Shown here: positions 5,473 to 6,450 of the stretch, in pieces
Position numbering within the stretch: position 1 is the stretch's first letter
How the letters are laid out: the number at the start of each line of letters is the position of its first letter
Source: Prevotellaceae bacterium
GTDB lineage: Bacteria; Bacteroidota; Bacteroidia; Bacteroidales; UBA932
NCBI GenBank assembly: GCA_031287815.1
Contig: JAITSM010000037.1
Location: 1-6,450 of the forward strand
DNA: 6,450 bases
Direction: 5' to 3'
The notes under the pieces: model-generated
Seen by the model: only the letters and a program-made list of their open reading frames with translations
Database searches by the model: none
Told to the model about the DNA's origin: nothing
Translations under genes and position numbers: made by a program

Positions 5473-5645
5473 TATAATGTTCATTAAAAAATTAACTATT
5501 TATTCTAGTTAGAAAACCTCGAAAGTTTTTGTACCAAAGGGATAAATCGACAGACATGTAAAGAACGTGGATTTTGTTTATTTTTGGTACAGGTAATTCG
5601 AGGACCTTCTAACTGATAACTGAAATTCACGTTTAGTTTTTATTT
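5473..5645 (+). ncRNA. Structured RNA or leader with three-part hairpin and competing helix
   Basis: A promoter sits just upstream. The transcript can fold into a long hairpin of three exact helices: AGTTAGAA with TTCTAACT (5507-5514 with 5607-5614), CCTCGAA with TTCGAGG (5517-5523 with 5597-5603) and GTACCAAA with TTTGGTAC (5531-5538 with 5583-5590, plus two G-U pairs). Small internal loops separate the helices. The apical region (5541-5580) contains 5564-5574, which pairs with 5623-5633 just downstream (AACGTGGATTT with AAATTCACGTT, ten Watson-Crick pairs and one G-U). T-rich sequence (5632-5645) follows that helix. This can be a pseudoknot or an alternative terminator. TTCACG (5626-5631) can also pair with CGTGAA (5665-5670). 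The size and the promoter would suit a free small RNA such as a 6S-like RNA; a cis-acting leader for the downstream gene is equally possible. I do not recognise the family. Confidence 0.5.
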
Positions 5646-5690
5646 TACATAAATAAATTATAATCGTGAAAATTGGCAGCGAATAAAATA

Positions 5691-5750
5691 TCGTAGCAAG
5701 GGGTTGTTTTAGGAAAAAGTTTGTGTTTGAAAACAACCCTGATGCTGCGA
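5691..5750 (+). promoter_or_regulatory. Second strong hairpin in the leader
   Basis: GGGTTGTTTT (5701-5710) pairs perfectly with AAAACAACCC (5730-5739) around a 19-base loop. After a small internal loop, TCGTAGCA (5691-5698) pairs with TGCTGCGA (5743-5750) with one G-U pair. The total is 18 to 19 base pairs. No T tract follows on the plus strand, so it is not an ordinary terminator in that direction. It lies 90 bases before the secreted-protein start and may control its mRNA. The function is unknown. Confidence 0.5.
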
Positions 5751-5759
5751 AAACAGAAT

Positions 5760-5787
5760 ATAGACAATAGACTTATAGAACATAGAC
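5760..5787 (+). repeat. Short ATAGAC repeats
   Basis: ATAGAC or a near variant occurs at 5760, 5767, 5775 (ATAGAA) and 5782, spaced seven to eight bases apart. It lies about 50 bases before the secreted-protein start codon, in the same kind of position as the other simple repeats of the window. Confidence 0.5.
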
Positions 5788-5839
5788 AGAATTTCGATAA
5801 ACTTTAAACATGAAACTATAAACCTTAAATAATAATAGT

Positions 5840-6450
5840 ATGAAAAAAATTTTCTTTCTTTTAACGATGCTTGTAAGCATGGCAGCAAGCGCCACCGTAA
5901 AGGTAACGCCGCTTTCTACGGATTATTCCACAAACAAAGTAACTTTTAAAGTGGAATGGACGAACACCCCCTCTGCGCCCTACAATAATCGTGTGTGGGT
6001 ATGGATAGATTTCTGCCCGGTAACAGGCACAACGCCGGCAAACTCTTTTTCTACCGCCACCATTTCTAATCCTGTCAAAACAGGCGGAAACGGTACGGTT
6101 ACTAACGCCACTGCGCGCGGCTTTTTTATTGAATATGCTGCGGCCAATGCAGGAACAACCGTTACCGCCACATTAAGCAATGCAAGCGGCAAGTTCAACT
6201 GGTGCGCCTACGGCAGCGACTATCCGCCGAATGTAACGGCAAACAGTGGAGTGTATACTTTGCGCGGTACCCCGCCCTTTACACTGATAGCGGCAAGCGG
6301 CACTCCAACACAGAAAGTAAGCGGAACAACTATTACGACCTCCGCTGTAACCATTACTCCGATTACGCTAACAGATGAAACCGGTTATCCGGGTGATTTC
6401 TGTATTTACACCGGTAGCGATTTACTGATTGATGCTACGCATCTTTGCCA
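5840..6450 (+). CDS. Secreted protein of unknown function, N-terminal part
   Basis: The frame is open from ATG 5840 to the window edge, giving 203 residues of a longer protein. It starts with a clear Sec signal peptide: MKKIFFLLTMLVSMAASA, with two lysines, a hydrophobic core and probable cleavage after ASA at residue 18. The mature part is rich in Thr, Ser, Gly, Asn and Ala and looks like beta-strand repeats of an exported or surface protein. It includes VWVWIDFCPVTGTTPAN (52-68), a central FNWCAYGSDYPPNVTANSG (119-137) and a Thr-rich stretch (159-179). Cysteines at 59, 122, 187 and 203 could form disulfides. Proteins of this style in Bacteroidales often carry C-terminal type IX secretion signals, but the C-terminus is outside the window. 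No enzymatic motif is visible. The start is supported by the signal peptide; there is no Shine-Dalgarno, only AT-rich sequence. Confidence 0.85.
   Translation, partial: MKKIFFLLTMLVSMAASATVKVTPLSTDYSTNKVTFKVEWTNTPSAPYNNRVWVWIDFCPVTGTTPANSFSTATISNPVKTGGNGTVTNATARGFFIEYAAANAGTTVTATLSNASGKFNWCAYGSDYPPNVTANSGVYTLRGTPPFTLIAASGTPTQKVSGTTITTSAVTITPITLTDETGYPGDFCIYTGSDLLIDATHLC

Noticed and set aside
5506..5750. Structured region considered as a retron msr-msd RNA for the reverse transcriptase
   Set aside because: It is on the opposite strand, about 2 kb from the reverse transcriptase and separated from it by ribosomal-protein genes. Retron RNAs lie directly upstream of their enzyme.
5980..6198. Small minus-strand open frame inside the secreted-protein gene
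   Set aside because: It is antisense to a frame with a signal peptide that is open for its whole visible length, and it has no supporting signal.

Overview
The window is a chromosomal segment of a Bacteroidota bacterium, most likely of the order Bacteroidales. Three things point there: the minus-strand block rpmB - rpmG - DUF4295 - ftsY, a gene order typical of this phylum; an exact Bacteroidota-type promoter (TTTG, 19 bases, TAnnTTTG) at 5436-5466; and starts that mostly lack Shine-Dalgarno sequences. The species cannot be read from the sequence.

Layout, left to right. Positions 1-158 hold the 3' end of a four-helix-bundle (S23/IVP-like) gene on the plus strand. A TTAAC-type simple repeat (156-221) runs from its stop codon up to the start codon of a complete GPH/MelB-type sugar:cation symporter (222-1652, plus), which is followed by a 12-bp hairpin and a second copy of the same repeat. 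Positions 1778-2232 are a 42-bp tandem array of about ten full units whose variation is concentrated in one short segment. On the minus strand the array can be read as a 14-residue peptide repeat. Next, on the minus strand, come a complete reverse transcriptase (2391-3533) and ftsY (3530-4474), overlapping by ATGA and so probably translationally coupled. A composite repeat block (4481-4641) and a weak terminator separate ftsY from DUF4295, rpmG (L33) and rpmB (L28), which end at 5335.

Positions 5336-5839 are AT-rich and non-coding. They carry the plus-strand promoter, a roughly 110-nt three-helix hairpin, a competing or pseudoknotted helix followed by a T-rich tract, and a second separate hairpin. 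After these, from 5840 to the window end, comes the N-terminal 203 residues of a secreted protein with a clear signal peptide.

The genes fall into a translation/protein-export block (L28, L33, DUF4295, FtsY), an appended reverse transcriptase of uncertain class, and unrelated plus-strand transport and secretion genes. The most interesting items are the reverse transcriptase fused by overlap to a housekeeping gene, the 42-bp array just downstream of it, and the structured RNA between rpmB and the secreted protein. No complete known RT-based system (diversity-generating retroelement, retron or group II intron) can be demonstrated here.
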